A stretch of DNA of 64,000 bases from Asterella californica (GCA_036924285.1 JAYKYS010000015.1:124001-188000); one strand, 5' to 3'; positions 21,350 through 33,204 are shown, counted from the stretch's first letter. The notes: generated from the letters alone by a model not told the origin. Translations and numbers: made by a program.

Positions 21350-24300
21350 TCAAGACTCTTCAGCTTCGGCTTCAAACTCATCTTCAACCTGCATTGAGTC
21401 TTCAGCTTCATCCTCTGTAAACTCTGCAACGTTCCAATCCTCTCCTCTCCTTCTAAAGAGCTTGATTCTCTTTCCTGCGACTGGTACCTTGAGCACTGCA
21501 CCATCTAACTCTCTCAAGGAGTATGTGGCATTATCATAAACTTCTAACACCACATAAGGTCCAAACCATCTCTTGGAAAACTTTCTGATAGTGCTATGCT
21601 GATTATCAAGACTACTATCATAGACTAACACCCAATCACCTTCTTTAACTGGTTTGGGTCGTAATCTATGCGTTCTATCAAATCTGCCTTTGTTTCTCTC
21701 TCTAGCAGTCTTCAACCTTTCCACAGCTTTGGCAACATCCTCAGGTCTTCGTTCTAACTGCTGGATCCTTAATGCAAGAAGATCCTCCGTACTTCTACCA
21801 TCTTCCCATGGCAAAACATTCCAAGTAGACACAACCTCCTCAATCGGCATCACAGGTTTCTGTCCTAGTATCAATTCTACTGGCATGTAACCTGTAACGG
21901 TACTATGAGTTGTACGGTCTGCCCATAAAGCAAACGGTAGCAGTCTAGGCCATTCACGGATCTTACTCTTGCAAGCTTTTACCAAAGCTTTGATGATTGG
22001 CGGATGACCTCTTTCGCTCTTGCCATTCCCTTCAGGATTGTAAGCAGTGGTTAACGCCAACTTGATTCCCAATCGCTTGAAGAACTCAACTGCTTCTTGT
22101 GAATCCAGCTCACCCCTATCTGCAGTGATCTTTCCCACACACCCATATCTACAAATAACATCTTCAAGTAGAAAGCGACAGACACTAGCAGTGGTCTTCG
22201 TCCTCAAGGCACGGTCTTCAACTTGGTTAGATAGATCTTCTCTAGCCAAGACTAGATACCTCATTTGTCCAAGTCCAAATGGCATAGTTACCAGATCAAC
22301 TACCCATTTGTAATGAATGGCTAAAGGATAAGTAGGATGCAATCCATCACGATGACGTACGTTGGAATACATCTGGCAGGGTATACAGGATGAAACAAAC
22401 TGTACTACATCCTTATACATATCCTTCCACCAATACTTCTCCTTCATCTTGGCAAATGTAGCCCAAACTCCTCTATGACCGGCCCATAAACTCTCATGAA
22501 ACTCCTTGATCAGCTGTTGCTGCAATTCCAAGTCACATACCACCCGCTGCGGTATACCTCCTTGTAGCTTAGGGCGCTTCCATGGATGTCCTCCATGTAA
22601 AAAGTAACCATAAGCTATTCTACGGATCCTCTTGAAATCTGCATTAGACCAGCCTTCTTGCCTTTCCAATGAACTCAAATAGCGCCCAAGATCCAACCAC
22701 TCGCCATCATACATAGTTTCCTCAAATAACTCTAATGGAGCTGCAAAACAGCTTCTATCCCTTCTAGCAAGAGCACTAGAATAGAACTCTGTTCGCACAT
22801 CCTCATGATCATCTATCATTTCTTTCTCATCGTAATACCTAGCCCTTGATAACATATCTGCCACAGGATTGTCTTTTCCTGCGATATGTCTAAACTCTGG
22901 GTTCAAGGACTTGATATATGCTATCCACCTCAACATAGCAATATCTGGAGTTGTACAGCTAGTGATCATTCCCAAGAGAGGTAAGCAATCTGTCTCCACA
23001 ACCACAGGTGCTCCTATCAAGTATTCCTTGTCACTCTTCATCGCAGTAACTACTCCCCATAGCTCTCTCTTGACCTGAGGGTAGTCTCTCTGCCGTGAAC
23101 TTAATACCTTAGCACCAAAACGCACCACATATCTATTCCCATCCTCATCGTCTTGCCCTACAGCCCATCCAATGCCAATAGGACTAGTATCAACAGCAAG
23201 GATAACAGATCTCCCCAACTCATATGTTACTTTCCGTAGAGTTGGTGGTGAAGACAACAGATCCTTCAACTTCTTCATAGACTCGCTTTGCTCCTCTTGC
23301 CACTGAAATCTCTGCCCCTTCCTCATCAACTTGTACAACGGATCTGCTACATGTGCAAAGTGTGAAATCCATATATGATAAAACACACATGCACCTAGAA
23401 ACCTTCTCACCTCAGTAGCCGATCCACATGGCTCCTTCATCCTTCGAATGGCATCAACCTTGTTTGGACAAGGTTTCCGACCATAAGATCCACATAGGTG
23501 CCCCACAATCAACACCTCTTGTTCTCCAAATACAAACTTTGCTCCTGATAAAGTCAAATGAACCTCCTCCAGTCGACTCAGTATCTTATCACAATCAGCT
23601 ATGTGATCTGCAACAAACTTACGGCACCCCCTCTGATCCATTACCTCATTCTTCTCCTCCTCAGCACACCCTTTGATCGGCACATCATCAAGGAATGGCA
23701 TAGTTTTTTCAGGAATGAAATCCCTCAAAACTTTATTCATGCCATTCATCATATGTGCTACAGAATTGGTAGCACCTTGTGGCAAGGTGCACATCCTTAG
23801 TAACCTCAAAGGTGTCCTCATTGTAGCCAAGTCTATACTCTCAGAGGATAACTGAAACTGATCATACCCTGAATATAAGTCTCCCATTGAATAGATAGCA
23901 CGACCAGCAAAAGCCTCTGCAAACTCCTCTACAATAGGTCCTATACCCATATTCCTGATAGTCACCTTGTTAACTGGCTGCATATCTTGGATAAATCTCA
24001 AAGCTCCACTCTTCTTCGGAACAGTAAACCATCTGCTAGAGTAGAGAGCTATAGATGGTTCCAAGATACCCATCCTAATCCTCTCATTGAGCAAGTCTAT
24101 CAGCTTTGGTAGATGAGCTCTAGGTACAGGGATAGGACGTAGATTCCAAGGCACATGCGGTATAGTAAAGATTACCATAGGTGCAACTACTCTTGGATCT
24201 ACACATCCTACTTCATGTGACTCAAACGCAAACGCCTTATCATGCCTAGACAGCATCTCCCTGAAGCTCTTCTTCTCTTGCTCAGTAAGAAATCCATCGC

Positions 24301-24757
24301 CTCCAATCCTCAGCTCCTTTAGTGTTGTTTCTGTGAACTGGTGCCCAATTCTTCTAGGTCCTCTGAGCGTCGGTTCTCGTGCAGCTTGCTCCATCTTCTG
24401 ATTGTAATCGAGTGGTAAAGACAAAGCCACTGGTTTGACTTTCTTTGCCACTGACTTGTACTTGGTCTCCACATACACCTCTTGCCGATCTATAAACTTA
24501 TCAACTACATCATAAAGCTCCTTGGAGCTCACTCTCACCACTCTATCTACATCATCTATAGAACTTTCTACTATAGATTTCAACTCCCCTATAGTATCTA
24601 CCAAATATTGCTCTTCAAACACTCCAGATATGTATTCATCTCTTGCTAACTCTCCACTATCCCACAAAGATTGCTGTACATACTTCACATGTTGCCTCTC
24701 AAATCTCAGATTCTCAACCTTCCTATAACATACTGATCCACATGACGTCAATCCCAA
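21350..24757 (-). CDS. Element B pol polyprotein (RT, RNase H, integrase)
   Basis: A single open frame of 1,135 residues. The RT has VPWNLRPIPVPRAHLPKLIDLL, YSSRWFTVPKKSGALRFIQDMQP, GDLYSGYDQFQL and catalytic F-L-D-D at 355-358. RNase H follows (LAVDTSPIGIGWAVGQDDED, then HIAGKDNPVADMLSRARY). Integrase has an HHCC-type zinc domain (HESLWAGH, then Cys791 and Cys794), catalytic residues Asp821, Asp880 and Glu915 (34 residues between the last two), and a GPY/F-type module (RWFGPYVVLEVYDNATY). The C-terminus is a short acidic tail with no chromodomain. All catalytic residues are present, so this pol could be functional. It starts 53 nt after the gag stop; the true translational link to gag is not visible. 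Confidence 0.92.
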   Translation of the reverse strand: MGLTSCGSVCYRKVENLRFERQHVKYVQQSLWDSGELARDEYISGVFEEQYLVDTIGELKSIVESSIDDVDRVVRVSSKELYDVVDKFIDRQEVYVETKYKSVAKKVKPVALSLPLDYNQKMEQAAREPTLRGPRRIGHQFTETTLKELRIGGDGFLTEQEKKSFREMLSRHDKAFAFESHEVGCVDPRVVAPMVIFTIPHVPWNLRPIPVPRAHLPKLIDLLNERIRMGILEPSIALYSSRWFTVPKKSGALRFIQDMQPVNKVTIRNMGIGPIVEEFAEAFAGRAIYSMGDLYSGYDQFQLSSESIDLATMRTPLRLLRMCTLPQGATNSVAHMMNGMNKVLRDFIPEKTMPFLDDVPIKGCAEEEKNEVMDQRGCRKFVADHIADCDKILSRLEEVHLTLSGAKFVFGEQEVLIVGHLCGSYGRKPCPNKVDAIRRMKEPCGSATEVRRFLGACVFYHIWISHFAHVADPLYKLMRKGQRFQWQEEQSESMKKLKDLLSSPPTLRKVTYELGRSVILAVDTSPIGIGWAVGQDDEDGNRYVVRFGAKVLSSRQRDYPQVKRELWGVVTAMKSDKEYLIGAPVVVETDCLPLLGMITSCTTPDIAMLRWIAYIKSLNPEFRHIAGKDNPVADMLSRARYYDEKEMIDDHEDVRTEFYSSALARRDRSCFAAPLELFEETMYDGEWLDLGRYLSSLERQEGWSNADFKRIRRIAYGYFLHGGHPWKRPKLQGGIPQRVVCDLELQQQLIKEFHESLWAGHRGVWATFAKMKEKYWWKDMYKDVVQFVSSCIPCQMYSNVRHRDGLHPTYPLAIHYKWVVDLVTMPFGLGQMRYLVLAREDLSNQVEDRALRTKTTASVCRFLLEDVICRYGCVGKITADRGELDSQEAVEFFKRLGIKLALTTAYNPEGNGKSERGHPPIIKALVKACKSKIREWPRLLPFALWADRTTHSTVTGYMPVELILGQKPVMPIEEVVSTWNVLPWEDGRSTEDLLALRIQQLERRPEDVAKAVERLKTARERNKGRFDRTHRLRPKPVKEGDWVLVYDSSLDNQHSTIRKFSKRWFGPYVVLEVYDNATYSLRELDGAVLKVPVAGKRIKLFRRRGEDWNVAEFTEDEAEDSMQVEDEFEAEAEES

Positions 24758-24810
24758 GTAGCTAGTGGATAAAGCTTCCTGCTTTACTGGATCAGGCGAG
24801 AATCCTATCT

Positions 24811-27182
24811 CTACTGTACCGTTGAAGTCTCGCTCTTCAATGATACTCTGCCAAAACCCCTAGACTCTCTAAACTCTTGAGTAATCTTAGGTAGTGGACG
24901 GTCTCTCAAGCTATCACGATTCCTCTCATGTTCTGCAGCAACAGTCAAAAACTGAAAAGCTCTTTTGCCGTCTCTACTACGTATCCTAGCATAGGCTGAA
25001 CCATCATCCATAACTCGTGTCTCCATTCTAACAGCAGTAATGTAAGGCTGCCCTAGAATGATAGGATAGGTTGACATGTCTTGCACAAAGAAATTCTGAA
25101 CATCACTGATGTCACCCACAGTTACCTTGATGTTGGGACAAGCACCATAGAGTTCTCCCCTCTGGTTGTTGGCAGCGCGGATAAGCCATCCGTGGTCGGT
25201 GTCTATGGGCCATCTCCCACGCTTGTACAGCTCCTTAGACATCAGATTAATCTCTGAGTCATGATCAATCAATGCCACCACAGGTTCCTCTAGATCTCCC
25301 AGCTTCACTAAGGTCTCTGTGGTTGCTCTCGTCCAATGGTTGTGAGAATAATGGCTCTTCTGCAATGCTTCCACCTCATCTTCAAACCTCACGTGCTGAT
25401 CTGATCTTCCCTCTGATACTTGAGAGCAATAACCAGCAATCTCATCTTCCTCATCTTCCGACAGTTTGGTCCCTAGAGCGTTAAGCGTAGCTGCTTCACC
25501 CAAAATCTGACGTTTTCTCTTGATGATATCTATAATAACCTCATGGAACTCACGCTTTGCAATCCCAAGAATCTCACCCAAAGTAAACTCAACTTTCCCA
25601 TTCAAGATACGGTTCTCTAACACCTGCTTCAAGTCTGTAGCAATCTCAATGTCAGACTGAAGTTTGTATGCAGGCATCTTACCCTTCTCCTTGCTTCTCT
25701 CCTTCTCCTTTGGTGTTGTAGATGGTAGATCCTCCATAGTCTCCTCCCGAGTAGGTGTTGTCTCCTGCCTTGCATCTGGTCTAGCCCTTTCACTCCTTGT
25801 AGCAGGTCGTTTGGCTGTAGAAGCCTCACCTGCATCCTCCCTCCTGCGTTTTTCTTCTAGTACAGCTTCATGATGACTTCTTGCAACATAAGCATGCACT
25901 GACATAGTGTCTACAGGGTCATTCCATCCTGTAGTTTCTCGAATTGAGTTGCCAATCCTTCGTAGCACATCCTTGTCTAACTCTGTTCTAGCTACGGACC
26001 GCACTACATCAGACCACAACCCAGTAGTCCCTTTCTCTCTCTCCATTTCCACTTTCACTCCACACGTAGCAGCATTCACAAGAGAAACAGCATGTGATGC
26101 TGATATATCATTCACAAGTCTCTTCATACCACCCTTGCCAAAGTTGGTTCCCAGCATCATCCCAGTCTCTCTCAAATGGATCTTACCATCTTTGAAGAAG
26201 ATAAGATCCTTCCTCAATGCATCTGAAAACTCCCCACAATCTCTTCTTACATGGTCTAGGTTATCACACCATATACAACGATGAACAAAGCCTTCCCTCA
26301 TCTGAGGTCTCTGCATAGCAGGCTGTACATTCTGCTCCTTCTCTTCTAACCTAGTGAGCTTAAGCTTAAGCTCCTTCATACCCTTAATCAACTCATCAAG
26401 CGGTGAGTCTTCCTCTCTAGCAATTACCAAAGCAGGCTTAGTAGGCAACTGCTTGACAGGAATTATCAGAGGTGCTGCTTCACTTACCACAACCTTGTCC
26501 CTTCTTCTTTGTCTCTTGGTCAGCAAAGAGACAGCCTCTTCAACCTCCTTCCAATCAGTCTTCAATCCTCTCTCCTCACTCTTGTCTTCCAGCAACAGCT
26601 CAAGCTTCTCCTGAATAGTCACGTCCGCTGCTTGTAGGAAAAGCTCGGTCTTCTCAACCTCTAGTGTAAGCTTCTCTGTCCTAGAAAGCTGAGCATATTG
26701 ACGATCAAACTCCCTTAACAACTCATTTACAGACAAACCTTTGTTAGGCTTCACCACCCACTCCAAGAATGTTCTTTGGTCACCCTCTCTGAGTCTTCAG
26801 TGTAGTACTCCTCCTTCAAAGCTCGCATAAAGCTCTCCCAACTCTGTCCTTGCTGCTGCTTGAGCTCCTTCACACGCCCACGAATCTCAGGGACAACAAC
26901 AAGTTCAAAGTTCTCCACCATCTCCTTCTCAGGTACCTTGTTCACCTCCATCTCCCTAGCATAGTATCGCACATACTTGGTAATATCTGTACCCTTGAAC
27001 TGGTCCATCTGATGCACCACAGATTGCAACGCCTTGGTTGCTAATACCTCCTTCCTCTCTGTGCTCTGCTGCTGCTGCATAAACATGGAAAAAGCTTGGA
27101 ACATCTTCATCGTAGCAGCATCCAACTGAACAGGTTGCTGAACAGCAGCAGCAGCTCCACTTGATGATCCTTGGTTGGTCAT
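24811..27182 (-). pseudogene. Element B gag-protease, one frameshift
   Basis: ATG at 27182 (MTNQGSSSG-). The frame runs ~135 residues through the capsid-like region, then shifts near 26780, where one base appears lost in an A-run (ACCAAAGAACATTC; the A and C copies keep the T(K/R)(R/K)xFLEW reading). The second frame runs to 24811. It contains CIWCDNLDHVRRDC (CX2CX4HX4C) and a protease region reading IDHDSEINLMS, so the active-site glycine of the A and C copies (DHGS) is replaced by Asp. A typical ILGQPYI motif follows. With one frameshift and an altered protease site, this copy is probably not autonomous unless helped in trans. Confidence 0.88.
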
Positions 27183-27229
27183 GATATCTGATCCTGTAAC
27201 ACTCTCAAGAAAACTCCCACCCTAGGTGT

Positions 27230-27247
27230 TTCACGTCGAGTTCACCA
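27230..27247 (-). promoter_or_regulatory. Putative primer-binding site of element B
   Basis: Minus-strand TGGTGAACTCGACGTGAA lies 11 nt after the 5' LTR. The identical 18-mer occurs in element C at 41251-41268, only 3 nt after its LTR, although the two LTRs are unrelated. I could not assign the primer tRNA. The 11-nt gap is longer than usual. Confidence 0.6.
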
Positions 27248-27258
27248 AAAAGAGAATA

Positions 27259-28540
27259 TGTCGGAGTGTAATCCGTCTACCTAGGAAAGCGCCGGGCTTC
27301 TGGCTGTGGTTGTTCACTCAAGAGGTTGGCTTTCAGGTCACAATAGGGCTATAAACACTCACACAGATGTGTAAGATCTAGTAATATACCCAGAAGGCGA
27401 AATTCAGGTCTAGCTGGCAGTAATAGGATTCGGCGGTGAACTTTGACACTCACGGAGAGGAAAACTATGAAGGTTTAGACCTCTAAACTTCCCCTACATG
27501 CAAATGAGGTACTACTGAACTCACAGACGAAATTTCAGCCTGAGATCAAATTCTGACACGGAGATATGAACAGAAAAGTTTTGAGCAAGAAAACTACGGC
27601 AATTTCTGGTACCTAGCTGGCTATTTCAACCTATAACAGGAGTTTAGCTCGATCAATTTCGAAATTTCTTACAGGATTTGCAGTCTACAGGGTGCTGAAC
27701 ATCCCTGTGAAGTTGGGACTCCTGAATGTACACAGAACTGTAGATCTCCTCCTCTGAAGTCGCTGCTCTAGATTAAGAGCTTTTCAGACCCCGTCAGCTT
27801 CAGCGGCCGCCCTGAATTACTCAGTTGCTCAATCGATATGAAACTTTTTGTGAAATCGTAGCCCTGCTGGCGGAGAACACAACCTCGAAGTTTTGAAGCA
27901 ATTTCCTCAAATCTGCTGCGAGTGACACTGAAAACCCTAAATCCAACCAAAATCATTCAATTCTAGCACAATCCGAACTTCAATTGCTCATAACTCCGTC
28001 TTTATTGACTCAAATCGATCGAAATTTTCACTGGAAGTGCTTGACATGACGAGACCTCTCTCCCTGTGATCTCAGATTTCGAAGATCCCTCATCAAATGC
28101 TCGAACTCCACTCTAGAGCTCTGTTTCTAAATTTAGAGTTTAACAAAAGACAAAAATGGACCAATGGGAGTTCATAGCTCCACTTGGTTGTCCTTTAGTA
28201 CCCTAAACCACGTGGCAACTTAGTTTTACTCATAGGCTACCACGTCAAGCCCCCTAGAGTGCCAGCGTAAAACTTAAATTACTTAAAACGACACGCAGCC
28301 CCGAAAAATAACTTAAATCAGCTAGAAAGCGTGCATGGGCGACACGCAAATACAACCCATGAGCTTAAGTCCTATCAACATGGTAATCAACCTACTAAGA
28401 CTCAAAATAGTGTTAACACCGTATGCAAAGGTGTCAAACATATACATAAACGACTAGAAGTAATATAAGCTAACTTCTAGAACTACTAAACTCAAGCGTC
28501 GGAGTAGAAATATAACATGTAGCCGCCAAGTAGCGCGACA
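27259..28540 (-). repeat. Element B LTR, right copy (5' LTR)
   Basis: Nearly identical to 20022-21303 and the same length. Visible differences include ACTCAAG for ACTTAAG, CTAGCTGG for CTAGATGG, TTGACATG for TTGGCATG and ACCGTATGC for ACCTTATGC. A 62-codon frame occurs in both LTR copies but shows no protein features. Confidence 0.93.
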
Positions 28541-30225
28541 ACGTGTGATACTAGAGACAGACTGTTTGCCTTTGCTAGGTATGATAGCAAACTGTAATAC
28601 TCCAGACATAGCAATGCTACGATGGATTGCTTATATCCGGAGTATGAACCCTGAGTTGAAGCATATAGCAGGAAAGGATAATCCTGTTGCAGACATGTTA
28701 TCTAGGGCTTGTTATACAGATGAAGAAGAGATGATTACTGCAGTCGAAGATGAAGAGAAGAGAGACGTTTGGTGCCAAGTTGGTCAGCAGACTTCAGACT
28801 TGGAAACCACTGCCGTTCTACGAGGAGTTCTACACGGAAAAGTTTCGTGATATCGGATACTATCTGAGTTCATTCTGCAGACGAGAAGACTGGAGTGATG
28901 CAAAGTTCAAGGAGATCAGACGAAAGGCGTACGGTTATCTTCTACATGAAGGTTATCTGTGGAAACGTCCGAAGAGAAGAGATGGGATGCTTGTTAGAGT
29001 GGTAGATGATCAACCGACGAAGCTGAATCTGCTTAAGGAGTTTCATGACACCTTGTGGGCAGGACACCGTGGAGTTTGGGCTACATACACGAAGATGAAG
29101 GAGCGATACTGGTGGAAGGGTTTGTATCAAGACGTAGTGGATTTTGTTGGGTCGTGTCTACACTGCCAGTTCTACTCTAAAGTCCGTTACAGAGATGGAC
29201 TTGTACCTACATACCCACCTAGTATTCATTTTTCGTGGGTCCTTGATCTTGTGATGATGCCGCCGGGACTATGGGGGATGCGCTACTTGGTGTTAGCTCG
29301 GGAAGATCTCTCCAACTATGTGGAGGGACGAGCACTGCGAACGAAGACTACAGAGAACATATGTAGATTCGTGCTTGAAGATATCATCTGTCGTTATGGA
29401 TCTATTGGAAGACTACGAGCAGATAGGGACGAGCTGAGAGGTGCAGAAGCGAAGGAGTTCTTTGCTCGTTATGGAGTAAAGCTTCGTCTTACTACTGCCA
29501 TGAATCCAGAAGGGATTGGTAAGAGTGAACGAGGACACCCTTCTATTGTTCACGCTTTAGTGAAAGCATGTGATGGTAGGCCTAGAGAATGGCCGAGACT
29601 ACTTCCATTCGCTTTATGGGCTGATAGAACCACACACTGTACCACGACTGGTTATATGCCAGTTGAGCTTATGTTGGGGCAGAAACCGATCATGCCTGCT
29701 GAGGAGGACTTTCCTACGTGGGCTACGCTACCGTGGGAAGATGGTATAGATCATACTTCACTCCTTGCTGTACGAACTAGGCAGTTGGAGCAAAGGGAGG
29801 AGGATCTTGCTGAGGCGCAAGAGAAGCTGAAGGTGGCTCGAGTCAGAAACAAAGAGCGTTTCGACAAGACTCACCGACTATGACCAAAGCCAATACGTGC
29901 TGGTGATTGGGTTCTGGTGTATGATAGCACGCTGGAGAATCAACATTCTACACTTCGTAAGTTCTCGCGAAGATGGTTCGGGCCTTATGTTGTGTTAGAT
30001 GTTTACGAGAATGCCACTTATAGTTTACGAGAGCTAGATGGTACTCCTTTGAAACTATCTGTGGCTGGCAAACGAGTGAAGTTGTTCAAACAACGTGGAG
30101 GATCAGTAGATTTGTTCAACTTTCTAGAGTCTGAACAGAGGATAACAAGAGACGACGACGTCTCGAATACTGAAGAGCTTGAGGCGGAGGAGAGTGATGC
30201 TGATGAAGATCAAACAGAAGGATGA
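28541..30225 (+). pseudogene. Element A pol, second part (RNase H end and integrase)
   Basis: Continues RNase H after the B insertion (VILETDCLPLLGMIANC, then HIAGKDNPVADMLSRA). A frameshift lies near 28800, after which the second phase covers integrase: HDTLWAGH and CLHC zinc ligands, LDLVMMP (first Asp), RADRDEL (second Asp), KSERGH (Glu), then FALWADRTTHCTTTGYMPVEL. An in-frame TGA at 29881-29883 replaces an Arg codon (CGA to TGA, as in HRLRPKP of relatives). The GPY/F-type module RWFGPYVVLDVYENATY and the acidic tail follow, ending with TGA at 30223-30225. Confidence 0.88.
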
Positions 30226-30251
30226 AGAGGTTGGCACATGCGAGAGGATGT

Positions 30252-30271
30252 GCAGGTTTGGAGGGGGTGGA
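30252..30271 (+). promoter_or_regulatory. Polypurine tract of element A
   Basis: GCAGGTTTGGAGGGGGTGGA directly abuts the 3' LTR. The same sequence precedes the LTR of G (206-225). Confidence 0.75.
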
Positions 30272-31599
30272 TGTCGTGATGTGAATCATTTTACAGTGTA
30301 AATAATTCACCTGTCTGTCAAGCGTTAGTTTCTCTGAGTGAAATTAGGACCTCAGAGAAGTCGACACTGGAGGATGTTATATATTTTTGAGTCTTAGTAG
30401 GTTGATTACCATGTAGATGGAGTTAAGGTCATGGGTTGTAATTACATGTCGTCCATGCATGCGTCCTAGCGAGGTTAGGTTATCTTTCGGGATTACGTGT
30501 CGTTTTACATGTCTTCGCATGTAGTTTAGGGTCTATGCTGGCACTTTAGGGGCTTGACGTGGTAGCCTATGTGCAAATTCAAGTCACCACGTGGTTTGGG
30601 ACACAAAAGGACAGGGGGGTGAAGCTATGAACTCCCATTGGTCCAATTTTGTCTTTAGTGTACCGCTAAACTTAGTAGTAGGGGTCTTAAGAGGAGTTCG
30701 AGCATTTGATGAGAAATCTTCGAAATCTGAGAGCACAGGGAGATAGGGTTCGTCGTGCCAAGCACTGTCAGCGAAAATTTTGATCGATTTGGAGCAATAA
30801 AGAAGGAGTTATGGCTGATTGAAGTTCGATTTGTGCCAGAATTGCAGCACTTCTGTTGATTTTGGGGTTTTCGGTGTCAATCACAGTAGATTTGAGAAAA
30901 TCGCTTCAAACCTTCGAGGTCTCGTTCATTGGCAGCAGGGCTACGACTGTCCCTAAATTTTCATGTCAATTGAAATTATGAGTAATTCAGGGCGACCGCT
31001 GAAGCAGAGGGGGTCCGAAAAACTCTCAATCTAGAGCATCAACTTCAGAGAGCGAGATCTGGAGTTCTGTGTACAATCAGGAGACCCAACTTCACAGGGG
31101 TGTTCAGCAAGCTGTGTACTGCAAATCCTGTAAGAATCTTTGAAAGTGATCGAGCCAATTCTCTGTTCTAGGTCGAAATAGCTGTCTGGGTATCAGAAAT
31201 TGCCGTAATTTCTCTGCTCAGAACCTTTTTGCCCATATCTCGACACTCTGATTTGATCTCAAGCTGAAACTTCGTGTGTATGGTCAGTAGGGCCTCATTT
31301 ACATGTAGAAGGAGTTCTGAAGTCTGAACCATCGTATGTTTTTGATTCTGGACCATTGAAGTTCGCTGTCTGACCTTATTACTGCTAGTCTGATCTGATC
31401 TTCGCTTCCTGAACATACTGGAGGGTCCATTCGACATGAGTGAGTGTCTATAGTGCCCTTTATGACCTGAACCCTACCTCTGTATAGTAAGCAACCACAG
31501 CTTGAAGCCCAACGCTTCCCTGAGTAGACTAAACACAGCCTTCAAGATCTATCACAGCCAGAAGGTTCCGCCCTTCCCAGGAAAACTCTCAACTCGACA
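30272..31599 (+). repeat. Element A 3' LTR
   Basis: 1,328 bp, TGTCG...CGACA. It is followed by ACGC (31600-31603), the duplicate of the bases beside the displaced 5' LTR start. It matches 2249-3310 (reverse) plus 15218-15451. It is homologous to the LTRs of B and D over long stretches. Confidence 0.92.
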
Positions 31600-31603
31600 A
31601 CGC

Positions 31604-31874
31604 TGCTACGGAGATTACAGAAGGATTACTGCAGACAACTAAGGGAGAAGGAGACACACAAGAGATGGACTATATAGCAGAGACAACTGCAGCAGAAGGT
31701 GTTAAGGAAACGATATCAGGAAGTGAGACGACGATGCAGGACACGACAGTGGAAGAGAAAGAAGGAAAGGAACAACCACCAGCTGAGGGAGAGGATCTAA
31801 ACTCGAAATTCTGGATGACCACAAGGGAAGAGGAAAGAAGAGGTCTTACCCCAGAGGAGTCTGTCCCTCCATGA
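31604..31874 (+). pseudogene. LINE ORF1 C-terminus
   Basis: The frame entering from the A insertion site encodes ~89 residues, Glu/Thr-rich (ETTAAEGVKETISG), and ends TGA at 31872-31874. It is in phase with the last codons of the inverted ORF1 piece. A second stretch in another phase (31884-32222) is Lys/Arg-rich and may be a frameshifted extension of ORF1 or the spacer before ORF2. No zinc knuckle is visible. Confidence 0.6.
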
Positions 31875-32278
31875 AAGCCGGGGGTGGAGGAAGGGGAAAC
31901 ATGGAAAAGAGAGAAGGTTAGTGACGGGAGAGATCGGTGGTTGGACACCCCGAGACTGTGGGGAGGTCCGGGAGAAGGCTCTCGACTTTCGGTCTCACCA
32001 CTCAAGCACATAAAAAGGGAGGTTCTTAAGGAGCTGGAGCCCAACTTGGCGTTTGGTAGAAGGAGAGCGAGCAAGGATCAACTGACTAATCCAAAAAGCA
32101 CACAGACAAGACCAACAGGTGGAGGTGTAGGGAAGGCATCCTCGACTAAAAGAAAACTTGCGAAGAAGAGAAACTTGGCGCTGTCTAGAAGTCTGTTAGA
32201 TGCCTTGCAATCTACCAAGTAAGTAGAACAAGTAAGTGTCAGGAGGGTAATGAAGGACAACCAAACGATAATTAATAG

Positions 32279-33204
32279 ATGCAGAACACACTCAAAATCA
32301 CTACTTGGAATATAAGAGGACTAGGCGACCCGCATTACGCTACCATTCTTCGCCGGTGGCTGGAGAGAGATAAGCAGCCGGTTGACATCATGGTCCTTCA
32401 GGAGCCGAAAACGGAGGAGCAGAGACTTGAGCACAACATGAAGTCACTAATGCCAACAGGGACTAGAATCGTCGACTACACAGAAAGAGGAAAGGGGGAG
32501 CAGCCCTCCTAATAAGAGAATATGTGGAGGTGGTCGAGCAAGAGGTAAGAGAGGATGGATCGGTCGTCTGGTGTATCTTCAACTCCGAGATCGATCGAAT
32601 AGGGGTGGCCTCGGTGTATAACCCCAATAGAAAAGAAGGGAGGAGACAATTATGAGAATGGCTTGGGGTTCGCACGAGGGAGAGGAAGTGGATCCTCCTT
32701 GGGGACTGAAACATGGTGGAACTTCCCGATGACAACATTGGACCCTCTCTCTTGCTTCACGATAGCGAGCTACGGTTGTGGAGGAACACTCTTTTTCAAG
32801 CGGATCTGGTGGATGCCCTCTTTTGTGATCAGAGTAGAGAAGGACCGGTCTTCACAAGGCATGTGAGGTCCGAGGGAAGACACGACCAAGCAAGACTTGG
32901 CAGGTACTATATTAATGATAGTGCTGAGTGGTGTGCCGTGATATCCAAAATCATGCGCGATGGGAGACAGACTCTCTCGGACCACATTTTGGTGATGTAC
33001 ACCTCAAGCTAAAGGAAGAGGACACTAGACAGAAGTCAACATATTTCAAAATGGGCGCTTCCATGCTAACAAACCCTAGAATTAAAGCGAGAGTAGAAAC
33101 GGTTTGGAGAGATCAACGAAGAGCGAGCGGAGACCCAAGGGTTCAGTGGGTAGTGGGATCGACGAGAGTGCGCAGAGTACTAATGGAAGAAAGAAGACTG
33201 GCGG
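32279..33204 (+). pseudogene. LINE ORF2, AP-like endonuclease domain, frameshifted
   Basis: Starts MQNTLKITTWNIRGLGDP, the usual opening of the APE-type endonuclease of L1-like elements, with VDIMVLQEPKTEE carrying the metal-binding Glu. The frame breaks near 32510. The domain continues in other phases (VVWCIFNSEIDRIGVASVYNPNR, then DLVDALFCDQSREGP and TLSDHILV, the terminal SDH motif at about 32970). At least two frameshifts are present. This enzyme nicks target DNA for target-primed reverse transcription. The frame is then cut by element C. Confidence 0.8.

Larger units (their letters stand above)
20022..28540 (-). mobile_element. Element B: nearly intact Ty3/gypsy LTR retrotransposon inserted in A
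   Basis: An 8,519-bp element on the minus strand with two 1,282-bp LTRs, each TGTCG...CGACA. It is flanked by the 4-bp direct repeat ACGT (20018-20021 and 28541-28544). The uninterrupted target is visible in element D near 56155-56175, where the same pol sequence has no insertion. By eye the two LTRs differ at about 8-10 of 1,282 positions, so the insertion is young. Gag has one frameshift and pol is open throughout. Confidence 0.93.
15218..31599 (+). mobile_element. Element A: Ty3/gypsy LTR retrotransposon, nested host, defective
   Basis: Order on the plus strand: remnant of 5' LTR (15218-15451), primer-binding region, gag-protease ORF, pol ORF (RT, RNase H, integrase), polypurine tract, 3' LTR (30272-31599). 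Element B (20022-28540) is inserted in pol with a 4-bp ACGT duplication. The rest of the 5' LTR is at 2249-3310. With B removed, the internal region is ~6.3 kb. Element A itself sits in LINE ORF1 with an ACGC duplication (3311-3314 reverse, 31600-31603). Pol carries two frameshifts and one nonsense codon besides the insertion, so A cannot be autonomous now. Confidence 0.9.
31600..33204 (+). mobile_element. LINE, middle third
   Basis: Lies between the end of element A and the start of element C. It carries the C-terminus of ORF1 and the endonuclease part of ORF2. The left junction keeps the ORF1 frame with 3311-5337. The right junction is at the GCGG duplication (33201-33204) and resumes at 43299. 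Confidence 0.85.
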
